Shown here in pieces: positions 7,692 to 17,137 of a stretch of DNA of 64,000 nucleotides. The DNA comes from an uncultured Chromatiaceae bacterium (GTDB lineage Bacteria > Pseudomonadota > Gammaproteobacteria > Enterobacterales > Alteromonadaceae). The DNA lies in NCBI GenBank assembly GCA_937978655.1, contig CALJUX010000014.1, positions 1 to 64,000 on the forward strand, given 5' to 3'. Below the pieces are notes generated by a model that was given only the letters and a program-made list of their open reading frames with translations, did no database searches and had not been told where the DNA came from. Each line of letters begins with the position of its first letter. Position 1 is the first letter of the stretch. The position numbers were made by a program, and so were the translations under genes.

Positions 7692-9191
7692 ATGCAAGTA
7701 AACAAACCGGTGCGTGAAGTAGTGATTTTAGGCGGCGGCACTGCTGGCTGGATTTCAGCGTCGCTGCTCGTGAAGTTACTGGGTAAATCCATTCACATCA
7801 CTTTGGTGGAAAGTGATGAGATTGGCATTGTTGGCGTTGGTGAAGCGACGATTCCGCCGATCATGACCTTTAACGCAGCACTCGGCATCGATGAAAAGGC
7901 CTTTGTCCGCGCCACCAAAGGCACTATTAAACTCGGCATTGAATTTGAAAACTGGCGGCAAATTGGCGACCGTTACATGCATGCCTTTGGCAGCATTGGC
8001 AAAGAATTCCCCAGCTGTAACTTCCATCATTTTTGGGTGCGCAGCCAAAAGCTCGGCATGCCTTATGACTTCTGGGATTTTTCGCTGGGCTATCAGGCGG
8101 CCGTGCAACATAAGTTTGGCCATCTGGCGAAAATTGACGGCGTAAATCTGCCGGGGTTGTCTTATGCCTATCATTTTGATGCCGGGCTGTACGCGCAGTT
8201 TTTACGTCAGTTCAGTGAAAACCTCGGTGTGCGGCGCATTGAAGGCAAAGTCAGTCAGGTGCTGCGTCATGCCGATAGCGGCGATGTGGCAACGCTGGTA
8301 TTGCAAAACGGTCAGCAGGTGCATGGTGATTTGTTTATTGATTGCAGTGGTTTACATGCGCTACTTATCGAAAAAACCTTAAACACCGGTTTTGAAGACT
8401 GGAGCCACTGGTTGCCGGCCGACAGCGCGCTGGCGGTGCCTTGTGCTTCGGTTGAGCCCATCACGCCGTACACCAAATCCATCGCTCATGCCAAAGGCTG
8501 GCAATGGCGTATTCCGCTGCAACACCGCATTGGCAATGGCTTTGTCTATTCCTCCAAATATTGCAGCGACGAAGAAGCCAAAGCGACTTTATTGGCCAAT
8601 CTCGATGGCGAACCGCTGGCCGAACCGCGCAAAATCTCGTTTAAAACCGGGCGGCGGCGTAAACAATGGAGCCACAACGTGGTCAGTATCGGTTTATCCA
8701 GTGGTTTCCTCGAACCGCTGGAGTCGACCAGTATTCACCTCATTCAATCCGGTGTGCTGCGGTTACTGAAGTTTTTCCCCAACAACGGTATTTCACCGGC
8801 GATGCGCGACGAATTTAATCGTTTGTCGCAGATAGAATTCGAGCAAATCCGTGACTTTATTATCCTGCATTACAAACAAAACGAACGCACCGACAGTCAA
8901 TACTGGCTGGACTGCGCACGGATGGACGTGCCGGAAACCCTGCGCCGGAAAATGGCGATGTTCCGCGACACCGGCATGGTGCAGCGCGAACAGGACGAGC
9001 TGTTCGCCGAAATCGCCTGGCAACAGGTGATGATTGGTCAGGGCGTGATCCCGGCGGATTATCACAGTATGGCCAACGCCATTGATGAAACCGCGCTGAA
9101 AGAGCTGCTGGATAACCTCAAAGCGGTGATGCAGGTGACGGTCAACCGCTTGCCGCCGCATCAGGACTTTATTGATTTCTGTGTACGCTGA
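7692..9191 (+). CDS. Tryptophan halogenase family flavoprotein
   Basis: A 499-residue member of the flavin-dependent tryptophan halogenase family. The ATG at 7692 is preceded by GGAG; the frame's earlier codons overlap the terminator. The FAD motif GGGTAGW is at residues 14-20, the halogenase motif WQWRIP is present, the catalytic lysine position (TIKLGIEF) is Lys80, and LEPLESTSIHL carries the active-site Glu region. All residues needed for halogenation therefore seem to be there. In marine and freshwater Proteobacteria these proteins are habitually encoded beside sugar TonB receptors, with true substrates mostly unknown. Only seven bases separate it from the amylase start, so they are co-transcribed. 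Confidence 0.9.
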   Translation: MQVNKPVREVVILGGGTAGWISASLLVKLLGKSIHITLVESDEIGIVGVGEATIPPIMTFNAALGIDEKAFVRATKGTIKLGIEFENWRQIGDRYMHAFGSIGKEFPSCNFHHFWVRSQKLGMPYDFWDFSLGYQAAVQHKFGHLAKIDGVNLPGLSYAYHFDAGLYAQFLRQFSENLGVRRIEGKVSQVLRHADSGDVATLVLQNGQQVHGDLFIDCSGLHALLIEKTLNTGFEDWSHWLPADSALAVPCASVEPITPYTKSIAHAKGWQWRIPLQHRIGNGFVYSSKYCSDEEAKATLLANLDGEPLAEPRKISFKTGRRRKQWSHNVVSIGLSSGFLEPLESTSIHLIQSGVLRLLKFFPNNGISPAMRDEFNRLSQIEFEQIRDFIILHYKQNERTDSQYWLDCARMDVPETLRRKMAMFRDTGMVQREQDELFAEIAWQQVMIGQGVIPADYHSMANAIDETALKELLDNLKAVMQVTVNRLPPHQDFIDFCVR

Positions 9192-9198
9192 GGGCTGG

Positions 9199-11796
9199 AT
9201 GCATAACACGAACAAAGGACTCATCTGGCTGACGATGCTGGCGATAAGCAGCGCCGCAGCAACTGCTCAGCCAGGACCTTTACAGGTGCCGTCACCGGAC
9301 TGGCGCGATCAGGTGATTTATTTTGTGCTGACCGACCGTTTTGCCGACGGCGACCCGGCCAACAACGATCAGGGCGCCGGCGAATACAATCCGGTGAAAT
9401 CCAGTCACTACAGTGGTGGTGACCTCAAAGGCATTCAGCAGCAACTGGATTATATTCAGGGGCTTGGCGCAACTGCTGTCTGGCTGACGCCGCCGGTGGC
9501 GAATCAGTGGTGGAGCGACAAAGCGCAATATGGCGGTTATCACGGCTATTGGGCTACCGACTTTGCCAACATCGACGCGCACTATGGCACGCTGGCGGAT
9601 TATCAGGCGCTGTCACGTGATCTGCATGGCCGTGGCATGTATCTGGTGCAGGATATTGTGGTCAATCACACCGGCAACTTTTTTGGCTATGACGGCCCTT
9701 ATGCTGCGACTGACACGGCGAAAAACTTTGTGCTATATGAGGGCGACAGCAGCGCTCAGCGCGCGCCGGTGCAGCCACCTTTTGATCAGATTAACCGCTT
9801 AGATCCGGCACATGCCGCAGCAGACATTTATCACTGGACGCCGCCAATCAGCGACCCAACAGTGCCAGGTCAGGAATTTCATTATCAGCTGGCGACACTC
9901 GCCGACATCAACACCGCCAATCCGCGCGTGCGCCAGGCGCTGAAACACAGTTACCGCTATTGGCTGGAGCAAGCCGGGGTAGATGCCTATCGCATTGATA
10001 CCGCTAAATATGTAGAACACGAATTCTGGCAGGATTTCCTGCACGCACCTGATGGTGTGCTCGCCAAAGCGCGGGAGCTTGGCAAACAGCATTTCCTCGC
10101 TTTTGGTGAAGTGTTTGAAGCGTCAAAGCCTTTTGCTGCAGACGGAGAAGCCAAACTACGGCGTTTTCTTGGCACTGCGGAAAAACCGGAACTGAATTCG
10201 GTTATCGCGTTTCCGCTGTATTTTGAGCTGAACCGGGTGCTGGCAGAAGGCCAGCCGGCGGCGCAGCTCGGTTACCGGCTACAGCAGCATGTCAGCCAAT
10301 TTCCGCAGCCACATCTGTTGCCGACTTTTTTGAATAATCACGATACTAAACGCTTTCTGGCGGCCGGCAGCCCGGCGGCATTTTTGCAGGCTTATGCGCT
10401 GCTGTTTACTATTCCCGGCATTCCGGTGATTTATCAGGGCGATGAACAGCTATTGCCGGAAAGCCGTCAGGCGATGTTTAAAGGCGGCTGGGGCGCCACA
10501 GGGGATGCTTTCCGGCCAGAGCACAGCATGTATCAGCAGATTCGCCAGCTGGCCGATTTACGCCGGCAGCACCACTTATTCAGCCGCGGTGAGTTCAGCC
10601 TGTTACAGGCCGAAACAGCCGGCGCCGGCATTCTGGCTTATCAGATGCAATACCAAGGGCACAAGGCTGTGGTAGTGATGAATACCGCCGACAGCCCGCG
10701 GTTATTGGCCGGATTAAAGCTTGGTACCCGTCAGGCGCGTGTGTTATGGCAAAGCCCGGGCGCTGTGTCTGGGCCGTTACTGTTCAATCCCGCTGGCGAG
10801 TTAACGCTGCAATTACCGGGGCGTGCTGTTTTGGTGCTGCAAGCAGAAGGTGAGCCGGTGAGTGCTGTTACTGTTGGCAGCAAATTACAACTCAGCAAAT
10901 TACAGCTCAGCCCGTTACAGCAGGACGTCTGGCTGCAAGGCCGCACAGACAGGCCTGATTTACCGGTTTGGCCGGTGCTTGATGGTCAGTTACATCAACT
11001 GCCGTCAGTACAGGCCGCGGCGGACGGCAGTTTCCGCTTATTGCTGCCGGTGCGCGATTTGGGCTTGCAGCAACATCGCTTACAGCTGTATCAGGCCGAA
11101 ACCGGCGCGCTGAGCCCGGTCTGGCAGTATCAGACTGAGGTTAAAACCGCCAGCTGGGCCGCCGAAGCTAAAGACCCGTCAGGTGACGATAAAGGCTTCG
11201 ATGGCCAATACAAAGGGCCAACTCAGCCGCACGCCCAGCAACAGCGCGATATCCGCGCCCTGAGTGCCCGGGCTGGCGGCAATGTGCTGGAACTGGAACT
11301 GCAGATGCAGCAAATCAGTCAGTTTTGGGCGCCGGCCAACGGCTTTGACAATGTGCATTTTGCGCTGTTTTTCCATCTGCCGCAGGCGACACAACTGCCC
11401 GGAGCTACTGTGTTGCCGGGGCTCAACCGCAGCATGCCGCAAGGGCTTTCCTGGCAACTGGGTCATTTCCTGTTTGGCTGGGGCAATTCGGTGTTTAATG
11501 CTGAGGGCGCCAGCGCCACTGCGACCGGGCACAAGCTCGGTGCGGCGCCCGAAGTGACAGTGGATGCGGCGAAGGGCTTGATCCGCATCCGTTATCACGC
11601 CGCAGCGCTGGGTCTGCCGGGCTGGGATGGCGCGAAAATTTATCTGTCAACCTGGGATAAAACCGGTGAAGGCGTGCTGCGCAGTATCGAACTGACACCG
11701 TCGCCGTGGAATTTTACTGCGAAGGCTACAGATGCACCCAAAGTGATGGACGACCTCTGGCTGGAACTGAAAATGGTCAACAGCTCTGACCACTGA
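9199..11796 (+). CDS. Exported alpha-amylase family glycoside hydrolase (GH13)
   Basis: An 865-residue GH13 enzyme with a signal peptide (cleavage after ATA near residue 26). The four GH13 regions are visible: DIVVNHTGN, the nucleophile in YRIDTAKY (Asp267), the acid/base in FLAFGEVFE (Glu304) and NNHDTKRF (Asp382). After the catalytic part comes a beta domain, then from about residue 650 a module resembling glucodextranase domain C / DOMON-like carbohydrate binders (SWAAEAKDPSGDDKGFDGQY). The start at 9199 has GAGGG four bases upstream. It should release maltodextrins outside the cell or in the periplasm for the receptor and glucoamylase. The exact GH13 subfamily cannot be assigned by eye. 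Confidence 0.92.
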   Translation: MHNTNKGLIWLTMLAISSAAATAQPGPLQVPSPDWRDQVIYFVLTDRFADGDPANNDQGAGEYNPVKSSHYSGGDLKGIQQQLDYIQGLGATAVWLTPPVANQWWSDKAQYGGYHGYWATDFANIDAHYGTLADYQALSRDLHGRGMYLVQDIVVNHTGNFFGYDGPYAATDTAKNFVLYEGDSSAQRAPVQPPFDQINRLDPAHAAADIYHWTPPISDPTVPGQEFHYQLATLADINTANPRVRQALKHSYRYWLEQAGVDAYRIDTAKYVEHEFWQDFLHAPDGVLAKARELGKQHFLAFGEVFEASKPFAADGEAKLRRFLGTAEKPELNSVIAFPLYFELNRVLAEGQPAAQLGYRLQQHVSQFPQPHLLPTFLNNHDTKRFLAAGSPAAFLQAYALLFTIPGIPVIYQGDEQLLPESRQAMFKGGWGATGDAFRPEHSMYQQIRQLADLRRQHHLFSRGEFSLLQAETAGAGILAYQMQYQGHKAVVVMNTADSPRLLAGLKLGTRQARVLWQSPGAVSGPLLFNPAGELTLQLPGRAVLVLQAEGEPVSAVTVGSKLQLSKLQLSPLQQDVWLQGRTDRPDLPVWPVLDGQLHQLPSVQAAADGSFRLLLPVRDLGLQQHRLQLYQAETGALSPVWQYQTEVKTASWAAEAKDPSGDDKGFDGQYKGPTQPHAQQQRDIRALSARAGGNVLELELQMQQISQFWAPANGFDNVHFALFFHLPQATQLPGATVLPGLNRSMPQGLSWQLGHFLFGWGNSVFNAEGASATATGHKLGAAPEVTVDAAKGLIRIRYHAAALGLPGWDGAKIYLSTWDKTGEGVLRSIELTPSPWNFTAKATDAPKVMDDLWLELKMVNSSDH

Positions 11797-11881
11797 CAAG
11801 ATCGGGAACCTGCGGCGGTTCCTCCAGTCACATTCAAGCCCGTGTTTGTTTCGGGTCTGACAGTGATGCGAGGAGAAGAGG

Positions 11882-12106
11882 ATGTTGTCAAAAATCCGCA
11901 GCCGGATCATCCGGTTTTTGCAGCTCAGCCAATGTCGTTTTGATGTCGATGGTCAGAAAATTCATACCTGCAACGCCTGCCTGACTTTTCAGGAACAGGC
12001 GCTGCTGATTGAGCGCCCAGGCAAACCGAGCCGGTTGATGCCTTATGAAAAGCTCAATCTCGACCGTTTATTGTTTTTGATTAATCCTGCAATAACAGTC
12101 CATTAG
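11882..12106 (+). CDS. Small hypothetical protein with CxxC
   Basis: A 74-residue frame beginning MLSKIRSRIIRFLQLS, with a strong purine-rich ribosome site (AGGAGAAGAGG) directly before the ATG. It has a basic amphipathic N-terminus and HTCNAC in the middle, and no signal peptide. I do not recognise the family. It lies alone between the amylase and the endonuclease-like gene on the same strand. Good ribosome site and lack of an overlapping gene favour a real gene; size leaves doubt. Confidence 0.5.
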   Translation: MLSKIRSRIIRFLQLSQCRFDVDGQKIHTCNACLTFQEQALLIERPGKPSRLMPYEKLNLDRLLFLINPAITVH

Positions 12107-12164
12107 GTGCTTGCTCCCGACTGTGATAACGTCAGAGAAAATGTCCGAGTGAAGGAGTCCGGGC

Positions 12165-13094
12165 TTGGCTGAACTGCGTGTCGCCACCTTAAATCTGCTG
12201 AATTTTGCCGCGCCGCCGCTGGCTTGTTATGAATGGGACAATATTTATAGTCAGGCGCAGTGGCAGCAAAAAACCAACTGGCTGAAAACGCTGTTGCTGG
12301 AGCAGCAGCCAGATATTCTGGCGCTGCAGGAAGTGTTTTCGGTTACAGAATTGCGTGAATTATTGGCCAGCCTGGGTTACGCCTGGTTTGCCGTGGTGGA
12401 ACCAGCGGAATTACGCGACCAGCACGTATTTACCCGCCCGGTGGTGGCCATCGCCAGCCGTTATCCCATGCTGCAGGTTGCAGAAATCAGCGCCGACGCG
12501 ACCGGTCTGGCGCAGCTTGGGCTGAATAGCTTCCAGTTCAGCCGCAAACCGGTGTTGGTGCAACTGGACACGCCACAGTTTGGCAAGGTTTGGCTGGCGG
12601 CTGTGCATCTGAAATCGCGCCGGCCGGCAGAGTTGCCGGATGCTGCCCTGGCACTATGGGCGTCTGAGCTGCAGCGCGGTTATGAAGCCGCCTTGCTGCG
12701 TCAGGCGCTGGCAAAACATAGCCGGTCTGCACAAGGTCTGGCGGAGCCGCTGATTCTGGCCGGTGATTTTAATGATGTGCTGAGTTCGGCGTTATTGCAG
12801 CCGTTGCTGGCAACAGATCGCAGCCAACAGCCGTTATTTCTGTTGCAGGATGCGGCGGAGCTGGCGGCTGAGGCAGACCGCGCACCGACACATTATTATG
12901 GCGCCGGCGGTCAGGTGCTGGATTATCTGCTGGTGTCTGCTGCATTTGACCCGCGCCACCATCATGCCTGTGGCGAGGTCAGCAGCTATCGGGTGGTGGA
13001 CCGGCATCTGGTCAGCCCGGTATTTGCGCGTGATGGCTACAGCAGCGACCACGCTTACGTGCAAATCAGTCTGAAACCGCTTAAATCCCGCTAG
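12165..13094 (+). CDS. Endonuclease/exonuclease/phosphatase family hydrolase
   Basis: A 309-residue protein of the Mg-dependent EEP fold, with no signal peptide. The family motifs appear in order: RVATLNLLNF near the start, DILALQEVF (the metal-binding Glu), AGDFNDV, and SSDHAYVQI at the end with the catalytic His. The TTG start at 12165 is supported by AAGGAG seven bases upstream. Members act on DNA, phosphoinositides or sphingomyelin, so the substrate is open. Its 3' end overlaps the convergent small gene at 13081-13245 by 14 bases. Confidence 0.85.
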   Translation: MAELRVATLNLLNFAAPPLACYEWDNIYSQAQWQQKTNWLKTLLLEQQPDILALQEVFSVTELRELLASLGYAWFAVVEPAELRDQHVFTRPVVAIASRYPMLQVAEISADATGLAQLGLNSFQFSRKPVLVQLDTPQFGKVWLAAVHLKSRRPAELPDAALALWASELQRGYEAALLRQALAKHSRSAQGLAEPLILAGDFNDVLSSALLQPLLATDRSQQPLFLLQDAAELAAEADRAPTHYYGAGGQVLDYLLVSAAFDPRHHHACGEVSSYRVVDRHLVSPVFARDGYSSDHAYVQISLKPLKSR

Positions 13095-13245
13095 TGGCAG
13101 GTTCAGTCGCGGTGGTGGTTTCTGCGGCCGGGCTGGTTTCAGTGTCTGCTTTTTGTTTCAGCCGGATCGAATTTTTCACCTGAATATTCTTCTTCTGTTT
13201 GGCGCGTTTGGCGATTTTCTTTTTCAGGGCTTTGGCTGAGCTCAT
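13081..13245 (-). CDS. Small lysine-rich hypothetical protein
   Basis: A 54-residue protein starting MSSAKALKKKIAKRAKQKK. The first half is very basic, which suits nucleic-acid or ribosome association, and the tail is Thr/Ala/Glu-rich. Short Lys-rich proteins like this (for example DUF2986) are common in Vibrio and Shewanella relatives, but I cannot place it in a family with certainty. The ribosome site is weak (GGAACC). It converges with the EEP-family gene. Confidence 0.5.
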   Translation of the reverse strand: MSSAKALKKKIAKRAKQKKNIQVKNSIRLKQKADTETSPAAETTTATEPATSGI

Positions 13246-13281
13246 GGCAGGGTTCCGGTACAAGTCATCAAAAGCAGTATT

Positions 13282-14127
13282 CTAGCGGATCGGCGGCGCC
13301 ACGCCCAGCTTTGCTTGTCCGGCAAGTTGTGCACGCAGCAGGGCGGGCCGGTAACTCTGTTCCAGTTGTGCCAGTTCACCGCTTTGCTGCAGGCGCCGGA
13401 TGGCTTTATTCAGTGCTGCCATCGTTGCCGGATTGACGGTGCGCTGACTGGCCATCAGATGGGCCGGGGTAATGTGCAGCCGCGGGCTGGCCTGGCGGAT
13501 ATCCATCACCCGGTCCGGGCCGACAAAATGATAAAACAGATCAGCGTCGATCAGCAGCAGTTCGCCGCGGCTGGGGGTGGCAAACAGCAACTCGGTGCCG
13601 ACCTGGGCATCCGGATAAGAGGTGTAACGTTTTTCCTGACGAAATCTGTTGCGATACTGTTCAAATTCAAGACCATACCAACCGCTGGCCGGACCTATCA
13701 GCCGCAACCCGAGCCGCAGGGCGTCGGCGAGCGTTAATATCGCCGGCAGGTCGCTGCGGACTCTGGCGTACATCCCGACAACTTCCTGGCGGTAGGGCTG
13801 GCTGAAATAGGCAAAACGGGCGCGGTCCGGGGTTTTCGACGCACGGATCATCAGGTCAATCTCGCCGTCGTGCAGACTTTTGACAATCCGGGCGCCGGTC
13901 ATCGGCACCACATGCCAGCGCCACTGACAACCCGCGGCATGCATAATCGCCTGAACCATCTCGACATCCATGCCACGCAGTTGCCCGGTCGTATCGTAAA
14001 AAGCGGAGGGGGCATGTAAATCCAGGTGGACCCGTAGCGGCTGTGGGCAAATATCGCCAGCCGGCATCGCCGCCTGACAGCTCAGGCCTGCGAGGGATAT
14101 CATCAATAAAATCAGTCGCTTCAACAC
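13282..14127 (-). CDS. Periplasmic substrate-binding protein, family 3
   Basis: About 281 residues from the GTG at 14127 (GGAA five bases upstream), giving a signal peptide MLKRLILLMISLAGLS with cleavage before AAMPAG. The SBP_bac_3 pattern is present: an early strand (LRVHLDLHAPSAFYD), LRGMDVEMVQAIMHAAG, and GEIDLMIRASKTPDRAR in the first lobe. No ABC permease or ATPase is adjacent. Alteromonadales carry many such orphan binding proteins, and their role as sensors or scavengers is unsettled. Ligand unknown. A second orphan of the same fold is at 58802-59557. Confidence 0.8.
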   Translation of the reverse strand: MLKRLILLMISLAGLSCQAAMPAGDICPQPLRVHLDLHAPSAFYDTTGQLRGMDVEMVQAIMHAAGCQWRWHVVPMTGARIVKSLHDGEIDLMIRASKTPDRARFAYFSQPYRQEVVGMYARVRSDLPAILTLADALRLGLRLIGPASGWYGLEFEQYRNRFRQEKRYTSYPDAQVGTELLFATPSRGELLLIDADLFYHFVGPDRVMDIRQASPRLHITPAHLMASQRTVNPATMAALNKAIRRLQQSGELAQLEQSYRPALLRAQLAGQAKLGVAPPIR

Positions 14128-14281
14128 ATCATTTCCAAAAGTATGCGCCGGAGACCGCAAGACCGGGCGCGCGCCGCGATTATCCGGTATCTGCCCGTGC
14201 AGACTGGTCTTATCTGCAGATTTGGTAATTGTCGGCGGTTCTGGCTAAAATGTCGCCCTTTTTCTGAGAACTGGCGCAATT

Positions 14282-15229
14282 ATGCGGATTATTCTGGCCC
14301 CGATGGAAGGGGTGGTCGACCATTTGATGCGCGATATGCTGACGCAGATTGGCGGATTTGATTTGTGCATCACCGAATTTGTCCGGGTGGTTGATCAGCT
14401 GTTACCGCGCCGGGTTTTCACCCGACTTTGCCCTGAACTGCTTAATGGCGGCAAAACACCGGCAGGCACGCCGGTGCGCGTGCAGCTGCTGGGGCAGGAA
14501 CCACAATGGCTGGCAGAAAATGCTGCCCGTGCCGTGGCGCTGGGTTCGCCCGGTGTGGATTTAAACTTTGGCTGTCCGGCCAAAACGGTGAATAAAAGCA
14601 AAGGCGGCGCTGTGCTGCTGAAAGAAACCGAGACGCTGTACCGCATCATGCAGGCGGTGCGCAGCGCGGTGCCGGCTGAATTTCCGGTCACCGCCAAAAT
14701 GCGCCTGGGTTTTGATGACACCAGTCTGGCACTGGATAACGCCCGGGCGCTGGCCGAAGCCGGCGCGTCGGAGCTGACGGTGCATGCCCGCACCAAAGCC
14801 GATGGCTATCGCCCGCCGGCCTATTGGCCCTGGATTGCAGAGATCCGTAAAGTCATCAGCATTCCGGTGATTGCCAACGGCGAAATCTGGCAACCGGCTG
14901 ATGCAGCGCTCTGCCGAGAGCAAAGCGGTTCCAGCGATATTATGCTCGGGCGCGGTGCGCTCGCGCAGCCCAATCTGGCGCTGCGCATTCGTGATGGCGT
15001 GCCCTTGCTGCCCTGGCCGGACGTGCTGGCGATGCTGATGCGTTACTCCGAATACGAAATCGCCGGCGACAAAGGCCTGTATTACAGTAACCGCATCAAA
15101 CAATGGTTCAGTTATCTGCGCCTGCAATACCCGGAAGCGGAGGTTTTATTTCAGCAACTGCGACTGCTGCGCAAAAGTGCCGACATCGTCGCGCTGTTGC
15201 AACAGCAGCTGCAGGTTCTTGCCCGCTGA
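14282..15229 (+). CDS. dusC: tRNA-dihydrouridine(16) synthase DusC
   Basis: A 315-residue FMN enzyme that reduces U16 in the tRNA D-loop. It begins MRIILAPMEGVVD, the typical DusC start. The catalytic cysteine is in LNFGCPAKTVNKSKGGA, at residue 98 exactly as in E. coli DusC, followed by TVHARTKADGY (FMN phosphate and tRNA contacts) and IPVIANGEIW. Length fits DusC (about 315) better than DusA or DusB. It converges on the Bcr/CflA gene with five bases between their ends. Confidence 0.95.
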   Translation: MRIILAPMEGVVDHLMRDMLTQIGGFDLCITEFVRVVDQLLPRRVFTRLCPELLNGGKTPAGTPVRVQLLGQEPQWLAENAARAVALGSPGVDLNFGCPAKTVNKSKGGAVLLKETETLYRIMQAVRSAVPAEFPVTAKMRLGFDDTSLALDNARALAEAGASELTVHARTKADGYRPPAYWPWIAEIRKVISIPVIANGEIWQPADAALCREQSGSSDIMLGRGALAQPNLALRIRDGVPLLPWPDVLAMLMRYSEYEIAGDKGLYYSNRIKQWFSYLRLQYPEAEVLFQQLRLLRKSADIVALLQQQLQVLAR

Positions 15230-15234
15230 ATTTG

Positions 15235-16419
15235 TCAGCTGGCCTGTTCTGGTGGCGCCAGCCGGCTCTGGCGGAACCACAGCGCCAGCCCCATGCCACA
15301 GACACCGCTTAACATCAGCAGCGCAAACGGCAGCACCGACGTCTGACCGCCCAGCGCCAGCAAAGGCCCGGCGGCGGCACCGGCACCAAAACGTAAAGTA
15401 CCAATCACGGCCGTCGCGGTGCCGGAATGCTCTGGAAATGCCATCAAAATCAACGCATCGGCGTTGGTAGCGCAAATGCCGAGGCTGGCCATCAGCGGGA
15501 TGATCGCCGCCACCACGGCCCACAGCGGTGCATCAATCAGCCCCAGCACGGTCAGCAGCAGCGCCCAGACCCCGGCGCTGGCAAAAGCGACATGCAGCAA
15601 ACGGGCGCTGCCATGCGCCACGACGAGCCGGGCATTGGCAAAATTGGCGCCGATCAGTGCCAGCACATTACAGCCAAACAAAATACTGAAGGTGGTGGTG
15701 TCGACATGGAAATGACCAATGTAGATAAAGGGCACTGCGGTTAAAAAACAGAAAAAACTAAAGGAAGCGAACATCGACACGGCAATCAGCGGCTGCGCCA
15801 TTTTTCGGCTTAACACCGTGCGATAGGCGCTGAAAAACTCCGGTTTGCGTTTACTGTCCGGGTGAGTAGCCGGAAAAAACTTTGCGCTGCACAGCAAAAT
15901 TAACAAGCCATAACCGGCCAGCGTCAGAAAGATCCAGCGCCAGTCGCTCAGCGCCAGCACAGCACTGCCAATGGCCGGTGCCAACAGTGGTGCCAGCATC
16001 ATCATCATCGACATATAAGACATGCCCTTGGCGGTATGTTCCTGATAGAGCTGGCGAATCAGGCCCGGCACCACCACGGTTGCCGCAGCGCCAAAAAATG
16101 CCTGCAGCGCGCGGCCGGCCAGAAAACTCTCAATGTCGCTGCTGCGGCTCAGCCAGATGCTGCTAAGGACAAAACCACTGAGGCCCAACAGCGCCAGCGG
16201 CCGGCGGCCGACCGCATCGGCCAGTGGGCCAAACAACAACATGCCCAGCGCATAAAAAGCTAAAAAGATACTCAGCGACTGCTGCACTGCGCCGGAGTCG
16301 GTCGCGAGAGCCTGACTTAACAGCGGCATCGCCGGCAGGTACATATCAATAGCCAGCGGCGTGACCGCGACCACGGAGGCAAAAAGGGCAATTAATGCCA
16401 AGGCAGGACGTTTGGCCAT
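15235..16419 (-). CDS. Bcr/CflA family multidrug efflux MFS transporter
   Basis: A 394-residue major facilitator with about twelve hydrophobic helices. Helix 1 holds the Bcr/CflA signature VTPLAIDMYLPAMP, and loop 2-3 the MFS motif GPLADAVGRRPLALLG. These inner-membrane drug/proton antiporters export compounds such as bicyclomycin, chloramphenicol or sulfonamides. The exact substrate cannot be read from sequence. The ribosome site before the ATG at 16419 is weak. No regulator lies beside it. Confidence 0.92.
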   Translation of the reverse strand: MAKRPALALIALFASVVAVTPLAIDMYLPAMPLLSQALATDSGAVQQSLSIFLAFYALGMLLFGPLADAVGRRPLALLGLSGFVLSSIWLSRSSDIESFLAGRALQAFFGAAATVVVPGLIRQLYQEHTAKGMSYMSMMMMLAPLLAPAIGSAVLALSDWRWIFLTLAGYGLLILLCSAKFFPATHPDSKRKPEFFSAYRTVLSRKMAQPLIAVSMFASFSFFCFLTAVPFIYIGHFHVDTTTFSILFGCNVLALIGANFANARLVVAHGSARLLHVAFASAGVWALLLTVLGLIDAPLWAVVAAIIPLMASLGICATNADALILMAFPEHSGTATAVIGTLRFGAGAAAGPLLALGGQTSVLPFALLMLSGVCGMGLALWFRQSRLAPPEQAS

Positions 16420-16556
16420 AGTTCAGATTATCTGTTCGGAAAAAACGATATTTTACGCCATTTGAGGCCGTAGAATGATCGTAAAACCTGAACGAAAGGC
16501 ACGGCTTCAATGCATAATTGTGAATTGTCGCCGCGAAAAAACTGTGTGCAACTGGC

Positions 16557-17114
16557 TTACTTCGGCAGTGCTTTTATCAGTCTGGCCGGCTGACCGGCCA
16601 CTAAGGTGTAAGGGGCGACATCGCGGCTGACCACAGCGCCGGCTGCAATCACCGCGCCTTCGCCGATACTGACGCCCGGCAGAATCACTGCGCCGCCGCC
16701 AATCCAAACGCGGTTGCCGATAGTAACCGGATGCGCCTGCTCTGCACCTGTCACCCGTTCGCTGGCCGCCAGCGGGTGGCTGACGGTGTAAATCTGTACG
16801 GCCGGGCCCAGCATCACGTCGTCGCCAATAGTGACAGTGGCGGCATCTAAGATCACACAATGATGATTGGCATAAAAGCGTTGCCCGAGATGAATATTCA
16901 CCCCGTAATCGCACCAGAAATCCGGTTCCAGGTAGCAACTGCCGACAGTCGCAAACAGTTGCTTCGCCAGTTGCTGATGGGCTTTAAACGGCTCCGGCCC
17001 TTGGTTGTTCAACTGGCGACACAGCTGTTTGGCCCGGCGGCGCAGTTCGGCCAGCTCGCGGTCACGCGGGTCAAACCAGTGTTGTTGTGCCATTTTTTCA
17101 CGTTCAGATGTCAT
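16557..17114 (-). CDS. maa: Maltose O-acetyltransferase-like hexapeptide transferase
   Basis: A 185-residue left-handed beta-helix acetyltransferase. The start MTSEREKMAQQHWF parallels E. coli Maa (MSTEKEKM). Landmarks are the N-terminal Mac domain, CDYGVNIHLGQRFYANHHCVILD, the catalytic His113 in YTVSHPLAASER, and PVTIGNRVWIGGGAVILPGV. It acetylates sugars such as maltose or glucose with acetyl-CoA in the cytoplasm, which fits the maltodextrin genes elsewhere in the window, though it is not next to them and lacks their operator. A related sugar acetyltransferase specificity cannot be excluded. Confidence 0.87.
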   Translation of the reverse strand: MTSEREKMAQQHWFDPRDRELAELRRRAKQLCRQLNNQGPEPFKAHQQLAKQLFATVGSCYLEPDFWCDYGVNIHLGQRFYANHHCVILDAATVTIGDDVMLGPAVQIYTVSHPLAASERVTGAEQAHPVTIGNRVWIGGGAVILPGVSIGEGAVIAAGAVVSRDVAPYTLVAGQPARLIKALPK

Positions 17115-17137
17115 TTCGATGCTTCGCCTGGCAGAGG

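Noticed and set aside
16510..16593. 27-residue plus-strand frame with GAAAGG upstream
   Set aside because: Very short, antisense to the end of the acetyltransferase gene, no family features.
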